Under the pieces are notes generated by a model, which was not told where the DNA came from, ran no database searches, and saw only the letters and a program-made list of their open reading frames with translations. From assembly GCA_021810145.1 (NCBI GenBank), contig JAJZJL010000016.1, positions 1 to 49,774 on the forward strand: a stretch of 49,774 nucleotides of DNA, given 5' to 3'. Below, in pieces: positions 17,992 to 27,162 of the stretch. Within the stretch, counting starts at the first letter, position 1. Each line of letters starts with the position of its first letter. Source of the stretch: Planctomycetota bacterium (GTDB lineage: Bacteria; Planctomycetota; Phycisphaerae; WQYP01). The position numbers were made by a program, and so were the translations under genes.

Positions 17992-20133
17992 ATGACGACC
18001 ATAACCAAAAATGCCACTGCCAGCCAGCGAACGCTCACGGGCGGTCAGGGAGATATCCACTTTTTCAACCGGGATTTAAGTTTGCTTGATTTTAACGCGC
18101 GGGTGCTGCATGAGGCTGCTGACACGCGAAATCCGCTGTTGGAGCGATTAAAATTTCTGGCCATCTTTGCCAGTAACACCGATGAATTTTTCATGAAGCG
18201 CATCGGCCTGCTGAAGCGATGGATTATCAGCAAACCCAACGAAACCGGTCCCGATGGCCTTACGCATCGCCGACAACTCGAATTGGTGCGCCAACGGCTG
18301 GCCGATATGACCGCGCGGCAGCATGAAATCTGGAGCCGGGAGCTTCGGCCTCTGCTGGCGAAAGCGGGCATTACCTTGCGGCGCTATGAGCAACTGACCG
18401 AAGACCAGCAGGCGCGCGCGGCGGAATATTTTGCGCGGTATATCTTCCCGGTGCTCACGCCGCTGGCGGTTGATCCGGGACATCCATTTCCATTTATCAG
18501 CAATTTGAGCATTTCCATCGGCGTGCTTCTGCGGCAACCGGCTCTGCCGGAGTCGCTGTTTGCCCGTGTGAAGGTGCCGCCGCTGTTTCCACGCTGGTTT
18601 AAGCTTGAAGAGCATTCGGGCACCATTTTCGTGCCGCTGGAAAGCCTTATCCAGGGCCAGATTGAAATGCTCTTTCCGGGAATGCACGTTTTGGAATCGC
18701 AGATATTCCGCGTTACACGCAGCGCGGAAGTGGAAGCTGCGGAAGATATTGAGGATTCTGAAGACCTGCTGGAAGAGGTGCAGGAGGAATTGCGGGCAAG
18801 GCGATTCGCAAAAACCGTGCGGGTGCAGATTTCCCCCGGAATGTCCGAGGAAATGCGGCATTATTTAACGGACGGCCTGGAATTGCATGCCGAAGATCTG
18901 GAGGAGGAGCCGGAACCATTGGGATTGGCGGATATGATGAGCCTGGCCACCATGGATATGCCCGCCTTACGCCTGCCGACCTGGACACCCGTTTGTGCGC
19001 CGGCGTTAGCCGACGCGGATGCCAGCATGTTTGCCATCATCCGGCAAAGCGATATCCTGGTGCATCATCCTTATGAAAGTTTCAACAGTTCGGTCGAACG
19101 CTTTATTCTATCGGCGGTTAATGATCCGCAGGTGCTGGCCATTAAAATGACCCTCTACCGAACCAGCGGTGATTCGCCGTTTGTCCCGGCGCTGGCTCGC
19201 GCTGCGGAAATGGGTAAGCAGGTGGCCGTGCTGGTGGAACTCAAGGCTCGCTTTGACGAGGAAAGCAATATTCAATGGGCCCAGGCGCTTGAAAGTGCCG
19301 GAGCGCATGTCGTGTACGGTATCCTGGGTTTAAAAACCCATACCAAAATCGCGCTGGTCGTGCGGCGGGAGGATAATGCGGTACGATCTTACGCCCACAT
19401 TTCCACGGGAAATTACAATTCAAGAACCGCCGAGGTCTACACCGATCTTGGGTTGTTTACCTGCCGCGAAGATATTTGTGAAGATGTGGTGAATCTCTTT
19501 GCGTTTCTCACGGGCCGATCACTGAAAAGTGACTACCATAAATTGCTGGTGGCACCGGTGACGATGCGCCGGCGATTCCGGGAAATGATTCAGCGCGAAG
19601 CCGCGCATGCGCAGGCCGGCCGTCCGGCACGAATCATAGCCAAAATGAATGCCCTTGAAGATACCGAAATTATTGAAACGCTGTACCGCGCGTCACAGGC
19701 GGGCGTAAAAATAGATCTGATTGTGCGCGGTTTCTGCTGCCTGCGACCGGGGGTTGCCGGTTTAAGCGATAATATTCGGGTTATCAGCATTGTCGGCAGA
19801 TTTCTTGAACACTCCCGTATTTTCTGGTTCCAGAATGACGGACAAAGCGAAATATACATGGGGTCGGCGGACTGGATGAGCCGAAATTTAAGCCACCGTG
19901 TGGAAGCCGCGACACCCATTGAAAATCCATTGCTTTCCCAGCGGTTGCGGGAAATGCTGGATATTATGCTCGCGGATAATCGACAGGCCTGGGACCTTGG
20001 CCCGGACGGAACTTGGATTCAGCGGCACCCCGCCGCGGAAGAACCGGAACTTGGCAGCCAGAGCCGTTTGATGCAATTAACGATCGAAAGGCAACACGCC
20101 ATTGTCAAGGCTGTAAACAACGCGTTGCGATAG
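17992..20133 (+). CDS. ppk1: Polyphosphate kinase 1
   Basis: Reversibly transfers the gamma-phosphate of ATP to inorganic polyphosphate. The 713-aa length is normal for PPK1. The N domain opens with HFFNRDLSLLDFNARVL and contains LKFLAIFASNTDEFFMKRIG. The C1 domain carries HHPYESFNSSVERF and the autophosphorylated histidine in LKTHTKIALVVRRE, then HISTGNYNSRTAEVYTDLGL. The C2 domain has the second essential histidine in FLEHSRIFWF and GSADWMSRNL. An acidic insert (EAAEDIEDSEDLLEEVQEEL, about residues 244-263) lies in the head domain. Start at ATG 17992 is consistent with family alignment. The next feature downstream is tRNA-Ser, the attachment site of the genomic island. Confidence 0.96.
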   Translation: MTTITKNATASQRTLTGGQGDIHFFNRDLSLLDFNARVLHEAADTRNPLLERLKFLAIFASNTDEFFMKRIGLLKRWIISKPNETGPDGLTHRRQLELVRQRLADMTARQHEIWSRELRPLLAKAGITLRRYEQLTEDQQARAAEYFARYIFPVLTPLAVDPGHPFPFISNLSISIGVLLRQPALPESLFARVKVPPLFPRWFKLEEHSGTIFVPLESLIQGQIEMLFPGMHVLESQIFRVTRSAEVEAAEDIEDSEDLLEEVQEELRARRFAKTVRVQISPGMSEEMRHYLTDGLELHAEDLEEEPEPLGLADMMSLATMDMPALRLPTWTPVCAPALADADASMFAIIRQSDILVHHPYESFNSSVERFILSAVNDPQVLAIKMTLYRTSGDSPFVPALARAAEMGKQVAVLVELKARFDEESNIQWAQALESAGAHVVYGILGLKTHTKIALVVRREDNAVRSYAHISTGNYNSRTAEVYTDLGLFTCREDICEDVVNLFAFLTGRSLKSDYHKLLVAPVTMRRRFREMIQREAAHAQAGRPARIIAKMNALEDTEIIETLYRASQAGVKIDLIVRGFCCLRPGVAGLSDNIRVISIVGRFLEHSRIFWFQNDGQSEIYMGSADWMSRNLSHRVEAATPIENPLLSQRLREMLDIMLADNRQAWDLGPDGTWIQRHPAAEEPELGSQSRLMQLTIERQHAIVKAVNNALR

Positions 20134-20201
20134 ACTGCGTGCCCGATCCGTTGACCGCCGGCAAACCAGTCTCGCGGCTCCATTCAGGCCTCGCTGCAAA
20201 T

Positions 20202-20228
20202 TTGACGTAAAGTGTGTTAAAGTATACG
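20202..20228 (+). promoter_or_regulatory. Candidate tRNA-Ser promoter
   Basis: TTGACG (20202-20207) is followed after 15 bp by TATACG (20223-20228), about 30 bp before the mature tRNA 5' end. The spacing is short, but the position and the strong -35 fit a stable-RNA promoter. Confidence 0.4.
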
Positions 20229-20257
20229 CTTAATAATCTTCGCTGCGGCGAACCCTT

Positions 20258-20344
20258 GGAGAGATGTCCGAGTGGCTTAAGGAGCACGATTGGAAGTCGT
20301 GTGTGGGGGTAACCTCACCGTGGGTTCGAATCCCACTCTCTCCG
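20258..20344 (+). tRNA. tRNA-Ser(GGA)
   Basis: An 87-nt class II tRNA with discriminator G. The acceptor stem GGAGAGA (20258-20264) pairs with TCTCTCC (20337-20343). The anticodon stem CACGA/TCGTG encloses loop TTGGAAG with anticodon GGA. A long variable arm (gtgggggtaacctcac region) is as expected for serine. The T arm is GTGGG-TTCGAAT-CCCAC. CCA is not encoded. The last 16 nt also occur at the far end of the 15.7-kb island, so this gene served as the integration site and remained intact. Confidence 0.96.
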
Positions 20345-20401
20345 TTAAAAGCAACTACGCTTTCAAAAACCCTTGTCCTACAAGGGTTTTTGCGTTTTGG
20401 C
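20329..20401. repeat. Left attachment repeat (att) overlapping tRNA-Ser 3' end
   Basis: A 73-bp segment starting 'aatcccactctctccg' inside the tRNA T arm and ending 'gcgttttggc' past the terminator. It recurs at 35957-36029 with two mismatches only (20355 c/t and 20357 a/g). Such tRNA-3'-end duplications mark integration by tyrosine recombinases. Confidence 0.9.
20365..20391 (+). terminator. Intrinsic terminator of tRNA-Ser
   Basis: A perfect 12-bp inverted repeat (aaaaacccttgt / acaagggttttt) with loop CCT, ending in five T residues, 21 bp after the tRNA. It is symmetrical enough to work from both directions. Confidence 0.85.
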
Positions 20402-20884
20402 AGGTCCGCAGCTACAGGCGCTGTCCCAAAACTGTCCCAATCCACCTCCGGCATTTATCCATCTCCGTTTCACCACTCACTGGGGTGCTTGTGCGCCGAA
20501 TCGCTGATTTTGCCACACCGCCACGTCGAATTGTGTATAAAAATCTGAATCTCGTTCCAGAAAAGCCGAAGAATCAACTGTATCTGGCTACAACACGCTT
20601 CCACGAACAGCATTTTGGATTATACTGTTGATGGATTTGTTTCGGGAAATATCCTGTGGCTGGACCGATGATTATCTGTCCGAAAAGCGGTGCTGAGATA
20701 ATGCTCACGAAACGCGTTCCGGCGTCTTTGATTGGCCTCACTGCACAGCGACTGACGCGCTGTCCAAGGCTGAAATTACGGTCTTCGCCCCCAAGGTATC
20801 ACCCGAGTAACTGGGCCCCGTTGGCTTGTTGTTGGCGTAAGGGTCGCTCAGCGAGGTCCCAGTAGGCGAGGTCGCGTTTCTCTA
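20402..20884. other. Non-coding left end of the island
   Basis: No gene is seen in these 483 bases. They hold two CTGTCCCA words (20421-20439) next to the att repeat and a TATACT -10-like hexamer at 20621. No integrase fragment could be recognised in any frame. Confidence 0.5.
20421..20439. promoter_or_regulatory. Paired CTGTCCCA repeats, possible integrase arm sites (left)
   Basis: Two identical 8-mers CTGTCCCA lie 11 bp apart (20421-20428 and 20432-20439), 20 bp inside the left att repeat. A matching triplet is found near the right end (35795-35826). Paired short repeats flanking att cores are typical of tyrosine-integrase arm-binding sites; the assignment is inference. Confidence 0.4.
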
Positions 20885-21757
20885 ATGGCCATACCAGCCC
20901 AATTCAAATCCGTGAACGAGAGCGACTTCACTGAAAAGTTCGTTTTCCCGTTACTTCACCGCCTCGGATTTTCCGTGGTTGTTAACTATCACGGTGCACG
21001 AGAGTTTGGCAAGGATATTATTTTCGGATACGTCGACGCCTTCGGCCACGTGCGCTACGATGCCATCCAAGTTAAGTTTGTACCCCTCATTGGCCTCAAC
21101 GAGGTACAAGGTGTGGTAGACGATTGTATACAAGCGTTTACGAATCCTTTCCGGCATCCGCAAACTGGGACGGAGGAATGCATAAGCTCATTCTATGCGT
21201 TGAATGGAGGGAGTATTTCAGACCAAGCGAGGGACCATTACTTTAACTCCCTACGGCCACGTTACGGTGCAAACGCCAGACTGGTAGACGGAAATGCATT
21301 GCTGAGGCTGGACCAGTCGGCCGGAATGACCTCTATCCAGAATGTTTTGCCAAGGCTGAATGGGCTGCTCCTCGAGATTGAGCATAATCGTCGCGTGGCC
21401 ACCCACTTGTCATCCACTTTCCAAAAGTATATCGCCAGCTATGGTCTGGGAACAAACATTACGAAGCCAAATCCAATCCCTTCTAACAGGTTCCGACTTT
21501 CGGCGGTAGAATTGTACCTGCAGCAGCCATTCTCCACTGAGGTGCTGTCGGTAAATGAGGTCGAGGCCTACTGGGACCGCGCGCACATCTGCAACACCCT
21601 GTTTGGTATTGCGAACGGGCTCACCACCGTAAATATGGTGGACGGCGCAATCCAGTTTTTTTTGGATCACTCTTCGCCGATGGAGAACTCTGCAGCGCAC
21701 CTGAGTGGGCAGATTCGCGGCCTGTTGAAATCGCTTGCCCCGTTGGCCGGGCTTTAA
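20885..21757 (+). CDS. Mrr-like restriction endonuclease-fold protein
   Basis: A 290-aa protein. Its first 70 residues fit a PD-(D/E)XK nuclease: E17 in the first helix (SDFTEKFVFPLLHRLGF), then HGAREFGKDIIF with D44, and IQVK with Q62 and K64. This D...(E/Q)xK pattern is that of Mrr/type IV-like restriction nucleases. The remainder (about 75-290) is not recognised and may be a recognition or regulatory domain. ATG 20885 is the first codon of the frame; no strong RBS precedes it. It is convergent with the helicase gene, 16 bp between stops, and lies inside the island, so a role as nuclease partner in the defence locus is likely but not shown. It could equally be an independent type IV system or an orphan nuclease. 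Confidence 0.7.
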   Translation: MAIPAQFKSVNESDFTEKFVFPLLHRLGFSVVVNYHGAREFGKDIIFGYVDAFGHVRYDAIQVKFVPLIGLNEVQGVVDDCIQAFTNPFRHPQTGTEECISSFYALNGGSISDQARDHYFNSLRPRYGANARLVDGNALLRLDQSAGMTSIQNVLPRLNGLLLEIEHNRRVATHLSSTFQKYIASYGLGTNITKPNPIPSNRFRLSAVELYLQQPFSTEVLSVNEVEAYWDRAHICNTLFGIANGLTTVNMVDGAIQFFLDHSSPMENSAAHLSGQIRGLLKSLAPLAGL

Positions 21758-21773
21758 CTTTTCTCCTTTCAAG

Positions 21774-24700
21774 TCACAGCAGTTCAGGCCTCCCAATCGC
21801 CTTTGCGATGTTTTTCAGGTGCTCGGTCATGATAATCGGATCATGCAGGTCGTGGAATCGCACGACGATCACGGTGTAGCCGTCGATCTCGAGCGAGTCG
21901 CGTATTATTTTGTCGCGTTGGGCGGTCTTCGGATCGCCGTGCAGATGTTTACTCATACCGTCAAGGTAGACCGCTACCTTGGCAGGTTCATAAAGCCAAT
22001 CCGGCGCGGTGTCGATGCCGAGGGATGTCTTAATGTGCTTGCGGCAATGGCCCTTAGGGAAATGGTGTTTGGTAAGCAGGCCTTCCAGCTGCGCCTCGGG
22101 CGGATTGGAAGGCGATCCACCGCCGGTTTGCGCTTCCGCGAACTGCGGCACGATTTCGTGGCTCCGCTCCGGTCTCGCGGCCAGTGCGTCGATGAGTTCC
22201 AGCCCCTGACGACGATTCAGCAGGCTATGGTGGAACTGGTTGCGAAATGTTTTCAGGCAGCAATAGCATGCCGCCTCACAATCCTGCGGACAATGCGATA
22301 GAAGCGTCCGAGCTGCCGCAATAAGCTCATCCCAGCGGGCAAGCATCTGCTCAAGCAGACCTGACCCGCCGGGCATCGGGTCGTAAATCAGCAGATCAAG
22401 GGTGTCATCAGGTTGCTGCACCAGCAATATTTGCAGGTCCTCCGGTCCCATGTCCAAAAGTCGCGTGGCAGCCGTCCGCAGGGCCTCGCCAATGTTGATG
22501 CCCGCCGCCGCGTCGGCAACACCGTGAAACTGCAGCATATCCACATCCGCCTGCGCGGTGAGCGCAAAGTTGCCCGGCGCTTTGCCGCACTTTTCACTAT
22601 GGTATTTCTTAAATCGCGCCACCGAATCGGGCGGAGCGTAGGGTGTCAAGGCGGCTCCGCAAACCGAGCAAATCAAATGCCCCAGTTCGCGGCGCGCGAC
22701 TCTGCTCGCCTCGCCAATGTTGACCAATTCCATGTTCTGGCCGTGGATGTGGCTGATTTGCTGTTCGCCAATCCTGTATCCAGACCCACCCCGGCTACGC
22801 TGGCGCAGGCGTCCCAGTACCGTTACCGGCATGGCGAAACGCAGCACTTCATCTTCAGTAATCCGGCTCTCATGAGCCAGATCAAGATCGGCCAGAGGCA
22901 GTGCTTCCATGGGAGCTGCGCCGCTTTGCCCGTATCCGGAACTACCGGCGGTATCTGCCACATAGCCTTTGTCAGCATTCACCAGCAGGCTATGCATCTG
23001 CCCATGTTCGTCAGCCCCTAAATGGTATCGCGCTACGTAGTACGATCCGCGATTGGCGTACAGGCGATTGCCAGGCACAAACTCACGCAGGGCGACCACG
23101 TTACTGCGCGAAAGCTCAAATGTCCTTGGCCCGGAATATTGTGCGAAGCCTTTACGTGCGGCCGCCACGATTCCGCCGTCGTAGGTGCCATAGCCCGGCA
23201 AAAATCCTTCGTTGGCCAATACGCTAAGCGTGTAGGTGCTGTGATCCCTTCGAGTGATCTTCTGGATGAACTCATCGCACCGCCGCAGCAGCTGCTCGTC
23301 CTCTTTTTCTATCAATCCCCGGTCCTTCTGGTCGTGCAGGCCCTTGCGTGTCTCCAATGCCCATTGCAGCCGACGATACAATCGGTGGATCACCAGACCC
23401 AGTGCATCGGGTGTTTCGAGAATAATTCGTTCAAGCGCGGTGCGTGTCACGACTCCGGCGGCTTCCGTCGGCCAGTATTGAGCAAACAAATGGGCCAGCC
23501 GATCCGCCAGCATAGCCGTGGTCTTCACAATCAGGGCTTTGAACTCCGCAGTGGACGCGGGCGTTTGGCGAAACCGATCCTCATCATCCAGTACGTAATG
23601 TCGAATAAATGTTGGAAACGCCTGCCGCAGGATGTCCTTTACCCCTTCCCCATTTTCGCCCAGTTGCGCCGGATGCAGCAACAACTCTGTGAGAATAGCG
23701 GAGTGCACGTGCTTGGCCACCATCAGTGGGTTTTGCAGGTTAAATGCCGGAGCCTCTATGGTACCGGTCAAAAGCCGTAGGGGGTTGTCAAAGAAATAGC
23801 GGTCATGGGGAGATCTTCGGCAATATGTTACCACCGCCGCCATACGGTCTTCACGCCCGGCTCGCCCGGCGCGCTGCCAATAATTGGCGGCACGGGGCGG
23901 GACGTTCCGCATCAATACCATGTCAAGGGCACCGATATTCACACCCAACTCCAATGTCGGCGTGGCCACGAGGCAGTTGGTCTGCCCCCGGCTGGAGCGA
24001 AAATCCTGTTCAATTTTCGCCCTGATTTCCCCAGGCACCTGGGCGGTGTGCTCCTCGGCATTGACCATTACAAAGGGCTTGCTCATCATCCAGACGTCAT
24101 AGTTGTCTATATCGGGTTGCTGGGTATTGGTTCGGCCCCTGCAATGGTGGCGCATGCACGCTGAATTGGGGGCCTTATGCGTGGTAACGCGCTGGCAAAT
24201 GGCACAGCGTTCCCGAATATCGCTTTTCTGCACCCGTACCTGCTGGGCGTTAACCTGCCAAACATCTCCACCCAGCGGCTTATCTTTTTGAGATCGCAAC
24301 GTCACCTTGGCAAGCAGTTTCGCGGGGCCGGTGAGAAAATTCCACAGCATGGTGACAGCCGCGTCCGTGTCCAGTTGGTCGGGCCTGGCCGCCCATTTTT
24401 TCAAAAGCGCCTGCACCGCAGAAGCGCCGTGCTGGGCAATCAGACCACGGGCGTATTTATCATTTGCATTCGCATTAAGCAACAGACCCTCCGGGCGAAA
24501 TTCCCGCAAAGGCAGTAAGCTGGTTTGAACATACGGATCATCCTTGGCGGAAAAGCGTGAAAAAATTGGATCACCAGCCACCAGCAGAATTCGCCCGCGC
24601 CGCCAGTTATCCAGCAGCAGCGCAATAGCCTCCACCGCCTCTAACGGTGAAATCCCCATCACCTTCGCCCAATCTTGTACTGCGGCATCGGATGCCGATA

Positions 24701-27137
24701 CGCCCTCGTAGGCCACCTGGGCCAACCCCATTGCTTCCAGGCAATCCATGCGACGCGAGCCCGTGCTGAATTCCCGCAGCACCATATAACGTAACGCCTT
24801 GTGCACGGACACCCACCTATTGCTGCCAAAAATGGCGGCGGCATCTTCGCCGGTGAGTTCAGGCAGCAGCGAATCCACCAGTCTGTGTTCTTTGCGGAAC
24901 TCGCTCATGAGCCGATCCGCGACATCGTCCAACAGCAGGGGGCGCTCGCTGGCGGAAATGATGCGGTTCATCATGTGCCGCAGGCGGATGCGCCTGGCAT
25001 GGTCCTGCATCCATCCGGCTTGAAACGCCGCATCCTGGCGGCTGTCGGCGAACATGATCAGCCGCTTGTGATCCTCCGGAGCGGAACTGATCATCGCCTG
25101 GGCGAGAATATGAACATCGGCGACGGTAATGGCGCGGATATTGCGCGCCGGCTCAATGGATCTGCCGCCAATATTGAATGCCAGGCTCTTGCAGGACGGA
25201 CAAGAGGATAAACGCTTCCCAAATATCTTCAGGCCAATCAGCGGCTCGTTGTGCCCGCATCCATCGGCCAAACAACGTTCGCCGGGGTCACGGTGCATGG
25301 CCCCGCACTGCCGACAGAACCACGCCTCCTGGAATTGGGAGGATTGCGCCGTTGGCCCGTCATCCACTTCCTCCAGCAGTCGTGTTGTCAGCACCAGACG
25401 TGTTCCGGAGTCCACCGGCGCTGCCGCCCAGACGGTATTGGGATTCCCGTCGGCGTCCTCCACTGCGTTACCGTTAGCAACGCCGCTTACTTTGTTTCCC
25501 GGGCCGCTCTGGATTTCCAACTGCTGGTAGAATTTTTCAAAGAAATGCTGGCCGCAATTGCGGCAGCTTAAAACCGGAAAAAACGCCGCATCAAGGCGGC
25601 TTGGATATTTTTCCTTGGCATCTGACAAGGAAAGAAATACCTCGGCTTTAGATTCGTCGCCGGCTTGAGCCAGTGCGGCGACCATCTCGTCCATACCCCG
25701 GATGAAAAAATGCACCTTGGGGCGCAGCAGCGATTCCCCACTCTTGGTCGCAGCGGCGCCCAAAGTTAAATAAGCCAGCAACTCCGCATCCGTACGCGGC
25801 CCCTGCGCCAGACGATCCGGTGCCACGCGCTGCGAAACCTGCCAGGCCGCCTCATCGAGTGCCTTGGGAATTTTCAACACTTCAGTAGTGTGGTAGATGT
25901 AATCATTGCTGATCAAATGGTCAAAAAGCGCGGCCTTCCAGTCCGCCCCAGGGTCAAAACTCCGCCCGGTTAATTCCTGTACCACCGGTTTAAGGGCTGC
26001 CGTATCCACCGGCTCAGCCAGGCACCTTAGCAGCCGTTCGAGGCGTGCGGTGCCGTCGCCTGCGGGGGGGTGAGGCTTATACCGGGTGATCGGCCACTGC
26101 CTGCTGACATACGATTCCCCCACACTGACCACTCTGCCCTCATCCACCCCGAAAAACCGTGAGGCAAATCGCCTGGCCGCCTTATCGTTATCCGATGATT
26201 GTGGATCGGAAAGCGTGGCGGAGGTACCGATGCAGATGACCTCATCAGTCGTTTTTCCCGCCATGGCCCGCACACGGCGAATCAGGCAGGCAACTTCGGC
26301 CCCTGCGGCACCGCTGTAGGTGTGGGCTTCATCAAACACCATGTAGCGCAGCGGTGCCTGAGCAAACAATCCCGCGTCGGGCAAGCGAGTGGTCAGAATT
26401 TCCAACTGCCGGTAATTGGTCAGCAAAATGCGTGGTTTGCGCTGGCGGATATCCTCTTCCGAACAACATTCCTCCGGCGGTGCCAGCGGGCGCACGGCAC
26501 GGTCTTCCGCCTGGGCTTCTTCTAACCGCTTGCGGCGCGCCTTCAAGTAAGCCTCGCGCGATGAACCGGAAAATCGCTCAATGGAAATTTCGCCTTCCGT
26601 GCCCGGCGTGGTGCCGATCCACTGGGCAAAGCTTATTCCCGTTCCTCCCAGGATTCCCCGCAGGCGTTCCAACTGATCATTGGCCAAGGCGTTCATCGGG
26701 TAAACCAATATGGCACACAGGCCCGTATTTATCCCCTGATCGCGCTGCCGCAGCAGGTCATCAATTATCGGATATAAAAAAGCCTCGGTTTTACCCGATC
26801 CCGTACCCGTGGCCACCAGCACATGCTGGGCTTGCCTGACCGCCGTGAACACATCATGCTGATGCTTCCACATGGCCGGAAAGCCAATTAATTCCGGCAA
26901 CACCGGGTGAATCACACCGGCCTTGGCCATTTCCGAAAGATTTTCCCCTTTGGCAAAAGCCTCAGAGAGCGACACATACGGCCCCCGCACCAGAGGAATA
27001 TCCAACGATGAAGGACGTTTCAACAGAGCGCGAACTTGCTGCGCCAAATCCGGATCCGAAAGCGGATAAGCCGAATAGATATAGCGCAAGAACTCATCGC
27101 AGATGTTATGGGCGAACCGGACCGGATTGATTGCCAT
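21774..27137 (-). CDS. Giant DEAH helicase with DUF1998 and C-terminal Vsr-like nuclease domain (DrmA-DrmB/DruE-like)
   Basis: A 1787-aa superfamily 2 helicase. Walker A ATGTGSGKT is at 109-117, the DEAH box (VFDEAH) at 269-272 and motif III SAT at 306-308. Zinc-finger-like cysteine pairs (CRNCG, CRQCG, CPSC) sit in the middle. The second RecA domain has ATPTLELGVNIGALD and motif VI QRAGRAGR. The DUF1998 region near residues 1530-1650 shows YDPMPGGSGLLEQM and the cluster CPQDCEAACYCC. The last ~100 residues look like a Vsr/MTES_1575-type nuclease: APDWLYEPAKVAVYLDG, then KHLHG and LEIDGYTVIVVRFHDL. DISARM normally splits helicase (DrmA) and DUF1998 (DrmB); Druantia DruE joins them, so this is intermediate in appearance. 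It is the last gene of the minus-strand operon, 25 bp after the methyltransferase. Confidence 0.88.
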   Translation of the reverse strand: MAINPVRFAHNICDEFLRYIYSAYPLSDPDLAQQVRALLKRPSSLDIPLVRGPYVSLSEAFAKGENLSEMAKAGVIHPVLPELIGFPAMWKHQHDVFTAVRQAQHVLVATGTGSGKTEAFLYPIIDDLLRQRDQGINTGLCAILVYPMNALANDQLERLRGILGGTGISFAQWIGTTPGTEGEISIERFSGSSREAYLKARRKRLEEAQAEDRAVRPLAPPEECCSEEDIRQRKPRILLTNYRQLEILTTRLPDAGLFAQAPLRYMVFDEAHTYSGAAGAEVACLIRRVRAMAGKTTDEVICIGTSATLSDPQSSDNDKAARRFASRFFGVDEGRVVSVGESYVSRQWPITRYKPHPPAGDGTARLERLLRCLAEPVDTAALKPVVQELTGRSFDPGADWKAALFDHLISNDYIYHTTEVLKIPKALDEAAWQVSQRVAPDRLAQGPRTDAELLAYLTLGAAATKSGESLLRPKVHFFIRGMDEMVAALAQAGDESKAEVFLSLSDAKEKYPSRLDAAFFPVLSCRNCGQHFFEKFYQQLEIQSGPGNKVSGVANGNAVEDADGNPNTVWAAAPVDSGTRLVLTTRLLEEVDDGPTAQSSQFQEAWFCRQCGAMHRDPGERCLADGCGHNEPLIGLKIFGKRLSSCPSCKSLAFNIGGRSIEPARNIRAITVADVHILAQAMISSAPEDHKRLIMFADSRQDAAFQAGWMQDHARRIRLRHMMNRIISASERPLLLDDVADRLMSEFRKEHRLVDSLLPELTGEDAAAIFGSNRWVSVHKALRYMVLREFSTGSRRMDCLEAMGLAQVAYEGVSASDAAVQDWAKVMGISPLEAVEAIALLLDNWRRGRILLVAGDPIFSRFSAKDDPYVQTSLLPLREFRPEGLLLNANANDKYARGLIAQHGASAVQALLKKWAARPDQLDTDAAVTMLWNFLTGPAKLLAKVTLRSQKDKPLGGDVWQVNAQQVRVQKSDIRERCAICQRVTTHKAPNSACMRHHCRGRTNTQQPDIDNYDVWMMSKPFVMVNAEEHTAQVPGEIRAKIEQDFRSSRGQTNCLVATPTLELGVNIGALDMVLMRNVPPRAANYWQRAGRAGREDRMAAVVTYCRRSPHDRYFFDNPLRLLTGTIEAPAFNLQNPLMVAKHVHSAILTELLLHPAQLGENGEGVKDILRQAFPTFIRHYVLDDEDRFRQTPASTAEFKALIVKTTAMLADRLAHLFAQYWPTEAAGVVTRTALERIILETPDALGLVIHRLYRRLQWALETRKGLHDQKDRGLIEKEDEQLLRRCDEFIQKITRRDHSTYTLSVLANEGFLPGYGTYDGGIVAAARKGFAQYSGPRTFELSRSNVVALREFVPGNRLYANRGSYYVARYHLGADEHGQMHSLLVNADKGYVADTAGSSGYGQSGAAPMEALPLADLDLAHESRITEDEVLRFAMPVTVLGRLRQRSRGGSGYRIGEQQISHIHGQNMELVNIGEASRVARRELGHLICSVCGAALTPYAPPDSVARFKKYHSEKCGKAPGNFALTAQADVDMLQFHGVADAAAGINIGEALRTAATRLLDMGPEDLQILLVQQPDDTLDLLIYDPMPGGSGLLEQMLARWDELIAAARTLLSHCPQDCEAACYCCLKTFRNQFHHSLLNRRQGLELIDALAARPERSHEIVPQFAEAQTGGGSPSNPPEAQLEGLLTKHHFPKGHCRKHIKTSLGIDTAPDWLYEPAKVAVYLDGMSKHLHGDPKTAQRDKIIRDSLEIDGYTVIVVRFHDLHDPIIMTEHLKNIAKAIGRPELL

Positions 27138-27162
27138 GGGGAATTCTCCGATTTATTCCTCT

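Noticed and set aside
20402..20884. Integrase remnant next to the tRNA
   Set aside because: All frames read by eye; no tyrosine-recombinase motif (R...HxxR...Y) was found.
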